Below are positions 35,006 through 47,035 of a stretch of 64,000 bases of DNA, one piece after another (position 1 is the first letter of the stretch; every line of letters begins with the position of its first letter). Position numbers and translations under genes: made by a program. Source of the stretch: Magicicada septendecula (taxonomy: Eukaryota; Arthropoda; Insecta; Hemiptera; Cicadidae). The stretch covers positions 46,614,344 to 46,678,343 of the forward strand of contig CM068370.1 of NCBI GenBank assembly GCA_034769895.1, given 5' to 3'. Under the pieces are notes generated by a model. The model worked only from the letters and a program-made list of their open reading frames with translations. It did no database searches and was not told the origin of the DNA.

Positions 35006-35553
35006 TGTTATGACATCACAGAACATCTACGTGTTTATCGAACGTTCCAGAGGTATCCAGAATGTAATGCGGTGGTGTACGTGAGTCGACGCATTCGCGA
35101 GATTTTTCTGGAAGCCGCCAGCCGCGTGGACTGTGTCAAGGCGGCAATTAATTATGTCATACACACTGGCCCTAAGACGCAGTTTGGAATCTTCTGGTCT
35201 GTGTGCGGATGTATAAATACAAGGCGGCAGCGGCCTTAGTTTTCAGTATAGTTGTGATATATTTACAGTACGGTTCGAGTTATTATCGGGCGATATTACC
35301 GTGTACGTTCAAGTGGTTATTAGTGAAGTGTTGCTTTTTATAATCGGGCGGGATAATTATAATACAATTGTGTTTTAATATTATTTGACATTTTATGGCA
35401 TGTGAACAATTTTTATTTGATTTGTTGTAGAGACTGTGTTGTTAATTACGAACTGTTTAACTGTGAAAATTAAAGCTGGTGATTAGTGACTTAATTGGTG
35501 TCTTGTATTTTGTTTCCACTGTACCTACGACAATCAAGTAGACCGTCGTAACA
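35006..35553 (+). repeat. 3' LTR of element 1
   Basis: 548 bp, TGTTATGACATC to CCGTCGTAACA. It is close to the 5' LTR with scattered substitutions and lacks the internal duplication. Confidence 0.88.
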
Positions 35554-35715
35554 TTGTTCTTTATATTTGGCTATCACGAGGAAATTGAATTAAACAAATA
35601 TAGATATTTTGTAAATTTCATCCCTCTTTTGCTCATTTTGACTTCCCTGTGTTTCACAGTATTTTTGACCTTACATTCTTAATCAGTGACATCAAAAATG
35701 TAAGTATATACATAT

Positions 35716-36194
35716 TGTTACAATGATTTCACTGATCGTCGTATGGCACAATGGAAAACAGATACAAACACCAATGAAGTCGCTAATAACCAGCTTTAAT
35801 TAATCACAAATAACAATTTGTAATCAACTCGTACAATAATTCAAGTTAAATTTGCCCATACACTATAATAATGAAACATTAATGTTAATAATGTTAGTTG
35901 TCTTTCAACTAATAGAGTTACACACTAATTATAACACAATAATACTTTGCGACAATACTTTGAAGCCCACTTGAATAAATCGTCACTTATAACTGACTAA
36001 CTAACCATCAGCTGTTAGCTATTTATAGCCTGCAGGGTTCCAGGCTTATGTTTCATAATATGCGTCCTAAACAAGCACTCGAAAACTCTAGAGGATACTT
36101 GAGTACGGCCTTGGCATAAACACATACCTGCTCGGCTAGCCAGGAAACATGTAGAATGACACTCTCCATTGTTTGAGAACGCTCTGTCGTTACA
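35716..36194 (-). mobile_element. Solo LTR, 479 bp, reverse orientation
   Basis: This is the reverse-complement relative of the solo LTR at 11432. It begins (minus strand) TGTAACGACAGAGCG and ends ATTGTAACA. The flanks are ATAT on both sides (35712-35715 and 36195-36198). No internal region remains. Confidence 0.85.
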
Positions 36195-36198
36195 ATAT

Positions 36199-37435
36199 TT
36201 TTATCAATTTATACCAAATACTTTACTATAAAAGAAATTTCTAATGTTTAGGGATGATCAACCCTGTTATCCACACAAAGATGGAAATAGAGTGTGTAGA
36301 ATCCATTGAAGAGAGTAGATTGCATAAGAAAGTTCTATTAAACATATAATAATAAACTATTAATAATGGTGCAATGCTCCCACTGTTAATCAATTAAAAT
36401 GATATTACATTCATATCATCACAGGATTTGATTATGTAACATATACTTTTAGAATATGATGTGTAAATATACATACATTATATTATATTACATACTTATT
36501 ACATAATACATTACATACTTTTTACAATTAACACTTGTCTTAAGTTCCAACCATAAATGTCACAATATACTTAAATACCAAATATTTATTAATAATGACC
36601 TGTAGTTACAGCTGATGAGTTGTACAATCCACAAACACTGGTCTCCATTTGTGATTTGCTGCACTTCCAGATATTTGCCATTTCCTTCTAGCTCTCCCCT
36701 TTTTTTAACCACATTTTTTATCATGGTTAGACGTCATCTGTTGTTTTGTGACTAATGTCTTTAAGGTTACTGTGTTTTGGATCAGTTTGACAGTCTTACG
36801 CTATCTCTCTTAGCTGCTGCTCACATCTCAATTTCATATTTATAAAATTATAGTGTATATATTGTCATTATGGGTAATGTTGGTCAACTATTTTATGTTT
36901 TGGTTTTGATTTATTATGTTATATGTTTTGGTTTACTTACATAATTACATGCTTTAATATCAAGTGTGTCGTTTGAATTATTTATAGACTTGGTTTAAAA
37001 TTTTACAGTTGTTATAATATTTTGAATTAAGTTTTACTTGTTTCTACAAAGAAATTATAATTATTTAATTTAAAAATATGTAAACTTTTCCGCATATTCT
37101 TTTCTCACCTTTGGATAATTGTTTAATAATTAATATTACATTATTTAATTTATAATTTTAAAATTATAAATTCATTAATAAATTAAACAAAAATTTTAAT
37201 CAAAATTATATTTGAATATACAGGAGTAAACAAGTGTATAACATTCACTTAAAACGGTTGCTGATATTAAACATTTAAAAAAGAAATGATCCGTTTCTAG
37301 ATTTTTTTCTTTCAAAATTTCAAAAAGATTTTTGAATATAGTGTTTTCACATATTTGAAAATAATTTAATATGGACCAAACAATTCGAAATTTCTAAATT
37401 AAAACAAAATTTAATATCATGTAATCATTAACATC
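36199..37435. other. AT-rich DNA, nothing recognised
   Basis: No supportable feature. Confidence 0.3.
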
Positions 37436-37439
37436 ATGG

Positions 37440-37890
37440 TCGATTCTGATTCTGTCTAAACAGAATGTTCAGGTAAACTATTTACTCCATGCTGTTCATT
37501 TCTACACTGCATCTTTAAGATAACTGAAATTTTCCCCATCATCAAATCTACCAACATACCATACCTTCTACCTCTTCTTCCCTTACCTAAAATCTTTCCT
37601 TCTATATTAATTTTGGTATAAACAGTCCTTTCGCAAGATGTTACCTATCCATTGTACTTTCCTCTTTATATAGTAGTAGCTTCAACTGATTTTGTTTCAC
37701 TATTTATTCTTCTTAATACTTCATCACTTATTATCGTCTTTCTCAAATTAATCTACTCCATTTCCCCACAGGCACATTTCAAAACTTTCCAAATATTTCC
37801 TTCTATGTTCTTGGTGGTCCATGTCTCTGATCCATACATTACACTGTTTCATATAAAACAACGATCAATCTGTTTCTTAACTATCATATA
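37440..37890 (-). pseudogene. LINE C-terminal region, decayed
   Basis: On the minus strand the order VMYGSETWTTKN, KVLKCACGEM, SDEVLRRIN, then a G-K-G-R-R-G-R-R stretch follows the region after the RT domain of insect LINEs (YGSETWT...E.WCWR.ML...EEVL.R...GRGRPR). Stops and frameshifts are frequent. The catalytic RT region is absent. Confidence 0.6.
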
Positions 37891-37894
37891 ATAC

Positions 37895-38715
37895 AATTCG
37901 TACAATTCTCAACAAAATATAACAGAACATAAACCTTAATGGTGAATACAAAATTCAATGTTGTTATTGTTCCAGATTTTAAATAGCTCAAAAAAGAAAC
38001 AATTTAAAGGTAGATACATAATACAGAACGAAAATGGATACATCGAAGCTAATACCTATAAATACAACTTAGTTAATTAGTAAATAATTCAACTATATAT
38101 TTCTTGATATGTTATATAAAATTAGTTAACAAAATGTGCTGTTATAAACAACTGCAGAAGAAGAAAGGATACAGAAATTCATTTAATATTATATTAATTC
38201 TTCTACAGAAAATGAATGCATGTAAACATAAGTTACAATTTTAAGTAGAGAGAAGTGTAAAGCTCTTGCAGCAGAATCTCATTACCATTACTATGGCAGT
38301 CCTCCTTCCTTCTTTAGTTAGGAATCTGCAGGTTGGTTTGTAGCAGTTCTCCACACCAATCTTTTCTATGCTGTCTGTTTCATCTCCTCATCAGAATTAC
38401 AGCTTACATCAACAATAATCTATGGCAACCCATAGCTATTCACTCTGGAAAACTATCATTAGCATCACATTAGTTCAAAAGGCACAATTTAATATTTCAT
38501 TATCTATGGAAAGAAAAGTCAGTGGTGCATCCATACAGCAATTTGGATGAAAGAGATTTTTGGGAAAGTGAAAACTACAAATTATGAAAAGTATCACATT
38601 TGCTAATGAATGTTTAAACATAAACAGCTTATTGGTATAACAAATATAGAAAGAAGGAATTTATTTTGTTTTCAGAGTTCTTTCAAAAATCTGATATACA
38701 GTTTTTTAATATTTT
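37895..38715. other. AT-rich DNA, nothing recognised
   Basis: No supportable feature. Confidence 0.3.
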
Positions 38716-38724
38716 GTAAACAGG

Positions 38725-39540
38725 ATTTTCTAGATTAGGCTACAGCAGAGATAACCTGTCAATAGATTGCCTAGCATTTGCAGATGATCTAGCAATCCTG
38801 TCAGATTCAGTGGAAACAGCCATTAGGAATGTGGAATTGCTGACAGAACAAGCCGAAAGAGCGGGTTTACAAATTTCTTTCAAAAAAACCAAGTTCATGA
38901 CAAACATCAATATAATACCCATGAAAATGAAAACTTCATGTGGACAAGTCTATGGAACTGACAAATTTAAGTATCTTGGAGAAGTTATTGAACAAAATAT
39001 CTCAGAGAAAGAAGCCATTAAAGCATGCGTTAATAAGATGAAAGTTGCTTACCATTTAACCAAGGATACACATAACAAGAAATCAAAATGCATTAATGCC
39101 AAACTTAGGCATTATTCAACAGTAATTCACCCGGAAGCACTTTATGCAGCTGAGTGTCCGACTCTGAACAAGAAAATGATGATGGAAGAACTGGAAGTCA
39201 CGGAAATGAAAATGTTAAGAAAATATCTTGGGACCAAAAGATGGGGAACAGTACAGAAGATGCCACAATACTGAGCTGTACACACACATTGAGAAAATTA
39301 CAGACATAATTAGAAAAAGAAGAGCTACTTCTACAGACACATTCAAAGAATGAATCCTAACAGACTAACGGGGAAAGTTTTTAACTATTTTAGGAAGCTC
39401 AAAATTCCCAATATGTGGTTCAAAGAAACAGAAAAAGACATAGAATTCCAGATTACTCAAGGACACACTGAAGAACCCACTCAAAAAGAAATTTTTAAAT
39501 GCCCAAGATTTCAGGGAAAACCGAATTTTCAAATATTATA
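38725..39540 (+). pseudogene. LINE reverse transcriptase C-terminal half
   Basis: The plus-strand frame enters at CLAFADDLAILSDSVETAI (catalytic FADD box near 38775), followed by ERAGLQISFKKTKFM, KFKYLGEVIEQN, YAAECPTLNKKMM and VTEMKMLRKYLG, then a stop near 39271. After a frameshift it resumes with ITDIIRKRRATF-like and MNPNRLTGKVFNYFRKL. The two catalytic aspartates are intact, and the thumb and C-terminal order is that of insect LINEs. The 5' two thirds are missing, consistent with 5' truncation. The preceding 38.2-38.7 kb has no RT motif. Confidence 0.8.
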
Positions 39541-41039
39541 AAAATGAAACCGGATGAGTAATTTAGTGTTTTGTTTTGTTTGTGTTTTTTATACTACTAC
39601 ATGAAGTGCTAAATATAGATCTTATGTAATTAAACGTTTCAATTTTAAAAGGGAAACATTTTTTTGTATAAACATTTCATCACCGAGATCTGTTAACTTA
39701 TGAGATTGTCAAGCTAAATTTAAAAAAATAAAGAATACCTTTTTACCTTTATCAAAATTTATCTTTGTCAAAATATAGTAATAAAAGTGAATAATTTCTA
39801 TCCCATGGACTGTGAACAATATTAGTCTTTCAAATTAGCCAGGTTTGACGCACGCAAGTATAATTCCTTGACGTACTTTCCATTTAGAAGAAATATATAA
39901 ATGAGATAAAACATATCTGTGTAGTCGTTAAATGGCAATAAGTCAAAATCATCAACATTTGATGCTTAAATATTTTACTGAATACAGTTCTTTATTTGTT
40001 ACTAGTCGAAAATTAATTGCCATATTCATGCAGTAGAGTCCGTTACACTTTTTGTTTGGTGTCCTCATTATAAAGAAAAAGTCTTATCTTACAGCTACAA
40101 CTTCACAGGCCACAATTTAATATAAAATTTTGTAGGCCGCATTATCAGTTCACTTTTTATAATTTTCAATTTGTTTAATGTGTAATGCATAAATGTATAA
40201 TGTGTTTTAATTTTTAGTAAACAGAACTAAATGATAAAATCCATATTAAATGACTCATGAAATTTATAAGCTTAAGAAATAAATCACATTTGCGTAAATA
40301 TAGTCCAGCTGATGGAGCCAAAAAATAGGGGCAATCCTCGGAACCCAGCCTCAGTACATGGATCGACCAGAAACCTTTTGTATCTTATTTCTTATACATC
40401 AAAACCAAAGTCTATATGGAAATTTGACTTGCTCTTTTATGTAAATAAAAATAAACAAATTGGGTAAACAATAAGAATAACTTTTGACCTATGGTTCAGA
40501 TTGCATTAAAACAACACATTTCTAGGGGTTTATGAGGTTGCTGATTACAAATCTGAAGTCAAAAATTGAAAATTAAAAATGGCGGATCCAAAATGGTGGC
40601 TGAAAATGGTCTATAGTGTTTCATTTTTATAAAATAATCTGGATTGCTTTTTAATGTCATTTTAGAGGCCCATGAATGTTCAGTTTAATTTGCTACCATT
40701 ATGTATCCATTATTTGAAATTACACATTTTCTACTTGTTATTCAAACTGAATGACGCTGAAAGTAGCATTTATTTAGTAGTATTTAAGTATATAAAAAGC
40801 TTAAAGCTATAAAATACCTTTTTAAATCGCAACATTTTCCAATCATAACTTTATTTTTAATCCTAGAAAAACGGCATTAAAAACGGTTTTAAATAGAATT
40901 TGAAGCTCTTGAAGTTAGGTTCTAAGCATATTCCTTGTTAGAGGTATTTAAATATTTAGGGTTAAAATGATTAATTTTATCAAAAAAATTATTAATGGCT
41001 CATTGGGAATAATGGGGTATTATCCCTCGTTTAATATAG
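39541..41039. other. AT-rich DNA, repeat-like but unassigned
   Basis: The stretch around 40530-40610 (AAAAATGGCGGATCCAAAAT and neighbours) resembles dispersed repeats of insect genomes, but I see no ends. Nothing else is supportable. Confidence 0.3.
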
Positions 41040-41613
41040 TGTTACGGCATCGCGAACAATCTACGTGTTTATCGAACATTCCAGAGAGATCCAGAATGTA
41101 AGCATGCTACTAGACGCATTTTGCGAGAATCTTCTCGACTGTGCCCGACTTCGCTCGGGCGCTCGGCCTGTGTCAAGGCCGCAGTTAATTACGTAGTTCA
41201 TACGCACGCTACGACACAATTAGGAATCGTCTAGATATTCGACTAGCTATAAATACCGGTACTCAAACACGTTCAGTTTAGTATCAGTTGCGATTTTGGA
41301 TAGTGCGGTTCGAGAGTATTAGTGCGATATATTTACAGAGCTGTTCGAGTTATTACTGTGTACGTTCAAGTAGTTATTAGTGAAGTGTTGCGTTTTATAT
41401 TCGGACGGTATAATTGTAATACAGTTGAGTTTTAATATTAGCGGACATTTTATTCGGTGTGAACAATTTTCATTTGATCTGTTGTAGACACTGTGTTGTT
41501 AATTACGAACTGTTTAACTGTAAAAATTAAAGGTGTGATTAGTGACTTAATTGTTGTCTTGTACTTATTTTGTTTCCACTGTACCTATGACGATCGAGTA
41601 GACAGTCGTAACA
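41040..41613 (+). repeat. 5' LTR of element 2
   Basis: 574 bp with a CTATAAATACC box near 41250. Very close to the 3' LTR, so the insertion is fairly recent. Confidence 0.9.
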
Positions 41614-41693
41614 GTGGTGTCAGAAGTGGGATAGAACGGTTAACAGTGGACAGTTGGTGCAAGAAGAGGTAATTCGTAATTAAGCGATAAACA

Positions 41694-43650
41694 ATGGATG
41701 CCAGTCAGATGATGGAAAATTTACAGGTGCTGGTGTTGCAGACGGAAAAACGATAGGATGAAAAACGTAAGCAGAAAGCAGAAGTCATCAAAGCATTAAT
41801 ACAGGAGTAGAAATAGATACAAGAACATAGTACTGCAAAATTCGTCCTGTTACAAGGTGAGCTGAACAAACAAGTTGACAGAATATCTGAAATAGAAAAA
41901 TCTGTGTCAACTATGAAAACAAGTATGTCAAGCTTAGAAGATTCAAAATATCAGAGAAATCAAATAACGCTATTAACTGAAGTAGGGTCAGTTTTTGCAA
42001 AGGCCCCATCGTTTAATGGAAGCACCCACTGGGCAACTTATCATCGCCAATTTGAAGCTGCCGCTCGCTTAACTAACTGGACGGAAGAAGAGAAAGGCCT
42101 TTCACTCATTCTTGCTTTAAAAGGACCTGCCGCAGAGGTAATACACAAAGTGCCATCTGACAGTCAGAACGTCTATGCAGAATTAACTAAAGCTCTGGAA
42201 TTACGGTACGGTGACCAGCATTTGTACGAAGTGTACCGTGAACAACTTAAAGCGAGGCGACAGCGTTCAGGGGAGAGCCTTCAAGAGTTTGAAGCAAATA
42301 TCGACCGACTGACGAGATTGGCTTATCCCGAAGAATCGGAGGACTTCCGGAAGTGGATTTCTCTCATTATGTTTATTGACGGTATCAGAGATTGTCAGTT
42401 ACAACAAGTGTTAAGAATGGCTCGGCATGATAATAAATCAGACGCTCTTGTTCATGCTCTCCGTTTTGAAGCTGCCAAGTCGGCGACCTACATTAATCAA
42501 AGTATGCCATCACGTTGTAGCCAAACGGATCCAATACCACAGTATCGTCATAGCGGACGGCATAAAGAGACGATTCAGAAACAACAGTTTAAGAAGTCAG
42601 CAGCACCACAACGATCTTCGAACCAAAGGACAAAAACAGAAGACCGAAGTGTTACAACTGTGGGAAACGTGGTCATCTACAGTAGACTGTTGGGAGAAGA
42701 AAATACCGAGAGAAGGGAGTGATCGCACCAATTGGAGAAGTAAAGCCTCAGAACAGCACACAGTTTCCACGCTACATAAGATTAGTGGAAACCTGATCGT
42801 TAATGGATTTGCGGAAGGTAAACGAAGATCATTTTCAGTTGACACGGGCGCTACAGTGTCCATTGTGCGCCCTGACTTAGTCAGCAACCGCCAGCCTCTA
42901 ATTAGCTCTTGTACAATACAGACTGTGACTGGAAGCCCCGTCAAGGTGCTAGGAAAGGTAGACGTACGTGTACGCCTGGGTCTTCTCGAGATTAACCACC
43001 AAATGCTCGTTGCAGACATTGTCGATGAAGTGATTCTTGGCACGGACATTATGAATGCCTACGGATTCGTTATGGACTTAAGAGAGACTGTCCTGAAGGT
43101 TGGCCAAGAGAAGATAAAGCTTTGCATGGCTAAAATGACAGGGTCTACCAACCATTCGATTAAGCGAGTGGTATTAGTCGAAGAAAAAGTCAACAGGTTT
43201 GGTCAAGAAGAACCTTCCCTATCGCAAGCGAAAATGGAGGAAGAACTAGCAGAGGAAGTACAAATAAGTATAACGACAAAAGAAGTGATTGGAAAGCCAA
43301 CTATGGGTGTCGAGACAAAACTCTTGCTTGTTCCTGAGCTGATAGAAGTGCCCGAGGGTAAAGTGGCTGAAGATGAGGTTACGGAAGAGGTTGTTGACGA
43401 GAACCAAACAAACTTGGATCACTCAGTGGTATTTAGGTCATCAGTACATGACGCAACGGGAGTGATTCCAGCGAAACTAGTGGTTGCGCGAAAGACTCGC
43501 ATTCCTGGGAACGTGATGTTCGGATCATACGAGACTGAATTCGAAGAACGGGAAAATTATCCTTCGCAAGGACGTCCATCTAGATCGCCTGGTCGAGTAT
43601 TACTTCGGAGACGGTTTGCCACTTCGGGACGAACAGGCTTAAGGAGGGGG
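41694..43650 (+). pseudogene. Gag-protease polyprotein, inactivated
   Basis: Starts MDASQMMENLQVLVLQ and soon meets a stop. From 41904 a capsid frame is open (FAKAPSFNGSTHWATYHRQF, KGLSLILALKGPAAEV, GESLQEFEANIDRLTRLAYP). A frameshift near 42625 and a lost base near 42686 flank the CYNCGKRGHL knuckle. A second long frame then gives the retropepsin (SVDTGATVSIVRPDL, VILGTDIMNAYGF) and runs open through the tail (VARKTRIPGNVMFGS, RSPGRVLLRRRF) into the right LTR. The capsid and protease frames are better preserved than in element 1. Confidence 0.85.
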
Positions 43651-43653
43651 AAG

Positions 43654-44222
43654 TGTTACGGCATCACGAACAATCTACGTGTTTATCGAAAGTTCCAGAA
43701 TGTAAGTGTACTACTAGACGCATTTTGCGAGAATCTTCTTGGCTGTGCCGGGCTTCGCTCGGGCGCTCGGCCTGTGTCAAGGCCGCAGTTAATTACGTAG
43801 TTCATACGCACGCTACGACGCAATTAGGAATCGTCTAGATATTCGACTAGCTATAAATACCGGTACTCAAAAACGTTCAGTTTAGTATCAGTTGCGATTT
43901 TGGATAGTGCGGTTCGAGAGTATTAGTGCGATACATTTACAGAGCGGTTCGAGTTATTACTGTGTACGTTCAAGTAGTTATTAGTGAAGTGTTGCGTTTT
44001 ATATTCGGACAGTATTATTGTAATACAATGGAGTTTTAATATTAGTGGACATTTTATTCCGTGTGAACAATTTTCATTTGATTTGTTGTAGACACTGTGC
44101 TGTTAATTACGAACTGTTTAACTGCAAAAATTAAAGGTGTGATTAGTGACTTAATTGTTGTCTTGTACTTATTTTGTTTCCACTGTACCTACGACGATCG
44201 AGTAGACACAATCGTCGTAACA
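43654..44222 (+). repeat. 3' LTR of element 2
   Basis: 569 bp, nearly identical to 41040-41613 except for small indels (for example the loss of AGAGATCC near 43696). Confidence 0.9.
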
Positions 44223-44571
44223 ATACTATAAATTTGTTCTTCATTAGTTTTCTTTCTAAACATGATGGTTTTCTAGTAATTTACGATAATATATTTATTT
44301 TTATGAAATTTGTAAAAATTGGTCAAAAATAAAAGTAGAACAGTTTCGAAAGTAAAGTATCTAAAAATACAAAGAAAATTGAGGATACTTATGAGCATCT
44401 ACATAAATACTCACTAAAATGGCATATCCATTATATCTCATAATAAACATTCCAGAACATGAAAATGACTAAAAAATATATTTTAAAAAGCATGCTGTTT
44501 TTGAGCTAAAAGGTTTTAATTTTTAAAGTTACTGAAATGAGATAGGAACCATTCTGTAGTAAATTTTACTT

Positions 44572-44776
44572 CCATGTTCCTTAAGGAAATGGAAGTATGG
44601 TGATGGCAAAAAAAATCGTGTTCGAGATTATTGCAGATTGTGATTGTACTACACTCAAAACATGAAAAAAAGTCGTTTTACTTCCATATTCCTTGAGGAA
44701 ATGGAAGTATGGTGATGGCAAAAAAAATCGTGTTCCAGATTATTGCAGATTCTGATTGTACTACACTCAAAACATG
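44572..44776. repeat. Two direct repeats of 116 bp with a palindromic start
   Basis: Each unit begins with the palindrome-like ACTTCCATGTTCCTTAAGGA, followed by AATGGAAGTATGGTGATGGC, and ends ACTCAAAACATGAAAA. Inverted relatives of the same unit lie at 49720-49985. Confidence 0.85.
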
Positions 44777-44779
44777 AAA

Positions 44780-45085
44780 AAATATGGGTATGGATAACCA
44801 TACATGACTTCCATGTTCTAAGATTTATATTTAAAATCATATTCGAAATGAAATATTACCATAGAAACTACTTCTTTCTACTTATTGCTTCAGCCTTAAC
44901 CACGGTACTGTGGTCACTAACGTATACCACCTGACGTTTTCGCACTCGATTTTCACTGATGATGGCAGTCGATGGACTGCCGAAAAGTCTGGTTTTACAG
45001 AAAACATTGGACTACGGCTAAACAGCCCGGGAAGGAATTTTAACAAAGAACTACTTCTTTGGTGCCGATAACGTAGTACACATAT
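44780..45085 (+). repeat. Terminal-type unit, first copy
   Basis: From GGTATGGATAACCATACATG to GATAACGTAGTACACATAT. It contains ACTGATGATGGCAGTC, a 7-bp stem (GGCAGUC/GACUGCC) and CCGAAAAGTC, a hammerhead-like layout also seen in the second (47036) and third (51892, inverted) copies. Confidence 0.75.
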
Positions 45086-45244
45086 AAAAAATTCTCCCCT
45101 CCCCAATCAACGATAATTTTCATTAATAGAAAATTACCCCCACCCCGTTCACCTAACCTCTTCATTTATAGACATTTCATCTACGTTTCTACAGTGGATT
45201 ATTATGAGCTTCTTATTAGGATACATTATTTATCAAAATTAAGT

Positions 45245-47035
45245 ACTTTACTCTTGTTAAAACATAAAACGTTGCAGGTAAACTACCCCTTTCTCTTAAC
45301 CGATCTTCACCAAAATCAATAGACCTTCAGTCCTCTACAATTCAGGGATGCATGCAAAAAAATATTTGATTCTGTTTGAATGTGCGACAGTTATCGTTCG
45401 TCATATAAACAATTACCCTTGTTAAAACATAAAATGTTGCAGGTAAACTACCCCTATCCCTTAACCGATCTTCAACAAAATCAACAGACCTTGAGTTATC
45501 TTTAATTCAAAAAATTATGCAAAAACGTATTCGATTCTGTTTGAATTTGCGGCAGTTATCGTTCGTCATATAAAAAATTATCCTTGTTAAAAAATAAAAT
45601 GTTGCAGGTAAACTACCTCTATCCCTTAACCGATCTTCACCAACACCAACAGGACTTGAGAACTCTACAATTCAGGGCTGTATGCAAAACATTATTTGAT
45701 TCTGTTTGAATTTGCGGCTGTTATCGTTTGCCATAGAAAAAATTACCCCCGATAAAAAAACGTTGCAGGTAAACTACCCCTTACACTTACCGATCTTCAC
45801 CAAAACCAACAGGTCTTGAGAACTATAGAATTTAGGGCTGTATGCAAATAATCATTTGATTTTGTTTGAATTTGCGGCTGTTATCGTTTGCCATAGAAAA
45901 TACCCTTGTTAAAACATAAAACGTTTCAGGTATACTACCCCTTTCCCTTAACCGATCTTCACCAAAACCAATAGGTCCTGAGAACTCTATAATTCAGGGC
46001 TGTATGCAAAAGAGTAGTTGATTCTGTTTGAATTTGCGGCTGTTATCGTTTGCCATAGAAAATACCCTTGTTAAAACATAAAAGGTTTCAGGTAAACTAC
46101 CCCTTTCCCTCAACCGATCTTCACCAAAAACAATACGTCTTGAGAACTGTACAATTTAGGGCTGTATGCAAATAATCATTTGATTCTGTTTGAATTTGCG
46201 GCTGTTATCGTTTGCCATAGAAAATACCCTTGTTAAAACCTAAAATGTTTCAGGTATACTACCCCTTTCCCTTAACCGATCTTCACCAAAACAAATAGGT
46301 CTTGAGAACTCTATAATTCAGGGCTGTATGCAAAAGAGTAGTTGATTCTGTTTGAATTTGCGGCTGTTATCGTTTGCCATAGAACAAAATTACACTTGTT
46401 TAAAAAAAAACCGTCTCAGGTAAACTACCCCTTTCCCTTAACCTATCTTCACCAAAATCAATAGGTTTGAGTACTCAACAAATCAGGACTACGTGCAAAA
46501 AATTATTTGATTCTGTTTGAATTTGCGACTCTTATCGTTTGCCATAAAAAATACCCTTTTAAAACATAAAACGTTGCAGGTAAACTACCCCTTTCCCTTA
46601 ACTGATCTTCACCTAAACCAATAGGTCTTGAGAACTCTGTAATTCAGGGCTGTATGCAAAAGAGTAGATGATTCTGTTTGAATTTGCGGCTGTTATCGTT
46701 TGCCATAGAACAAAATTACACTTGTTTAAAAAAAACCGTCTCAGGTAAACTACCCCTTACCCTTAACCGATCTTCACCAAAATCAATAGGTCTTGAGTAC
46801 TCAACAGATCAGGGCTGCATGCAAAACATTATTTGATTCTGTTTGAATTTGCGGGTCTTATCGTTTGCCATAGAAAATACCCTTTTAAAACATAAAATGT
46901 AGCAGGTAAACTACCCCTTTCCCTTAACCGATCTTCACCAAAATCAATAGGTCTTGAGAACTCTACAATTTAGGGCTGTATGCAAATAATCATTTGATTC
47001 TGTTTGAATTTGCGGCTGTTATCGTTTGCCATAGA
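45245..47035 (+). repeat. Tandem array, about 163-bp unit, 11 copies
   Basis: The marker GTTGCAGGTAAAC (with GTTTCAGG or GTCTCAGG variants) recurs at 45271, 45436, 45601, 45762, 45923, 46085, 46247, 46413, 46573, 46738 and 46899, spacings of 160-166 bp. Each unit carries AACCGATCTTCACCAAAA and GAATTTGCGGCTGTTATCG. Short A-rich runs between units vary in length. Confidence 0.95.

Larger units (their letters stand above)
32074..35553 (+). mobile_element. Gypsy-like LTR element 1, Gag-protease only
   Basis: LTRs at 32074-32646 and 35006-35553 start TGTTA and end TAACA or GTAACA. A primer-binding-like site (GTGGTGCCACAAGTGGGATA) follows the left LTR, and a polypurine tract (ACGGAGGGGGCAG) precedes the right one. 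The flanks TTAT and TTGT agree at three of four bases. Between the LTRs there is only Gag plus protease, with no reverse transcriptase, RNase H or integrase. The element is GC-richer than its surroundings. It is the sister of the element at 41040. Confidence 0.88.
41040..44222 (+). mobile_element. Gypsy-like LTR element 2, Gag-protease only
   Basis: LTRs at 41040-41613 and 43654-44222 start TGTTACGGCATC and end GTCGTAACA. The primer-binding-like site GTGGTGTCAGAAGTGGGATA follows the left LTR, and the polypurine tract AAGGAGGGGGAAG precedes the right. The flanks ATAG and ATAC agree at three of four bases. The internal layout equals that of element 1: coiled coil, capsid, knuckle, protease, short tail, no pol. 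The LTRs are clearly diverged from those of element 1, so the pol-less form is older than both insertions. Confidence 0.9.

Noticed and set aside
42597-43049. 150-codon minus-strand frame in LTR element 2
   Set aside because: It lies antisense to the protease frame, whose motifs are conserved on the plus strand.
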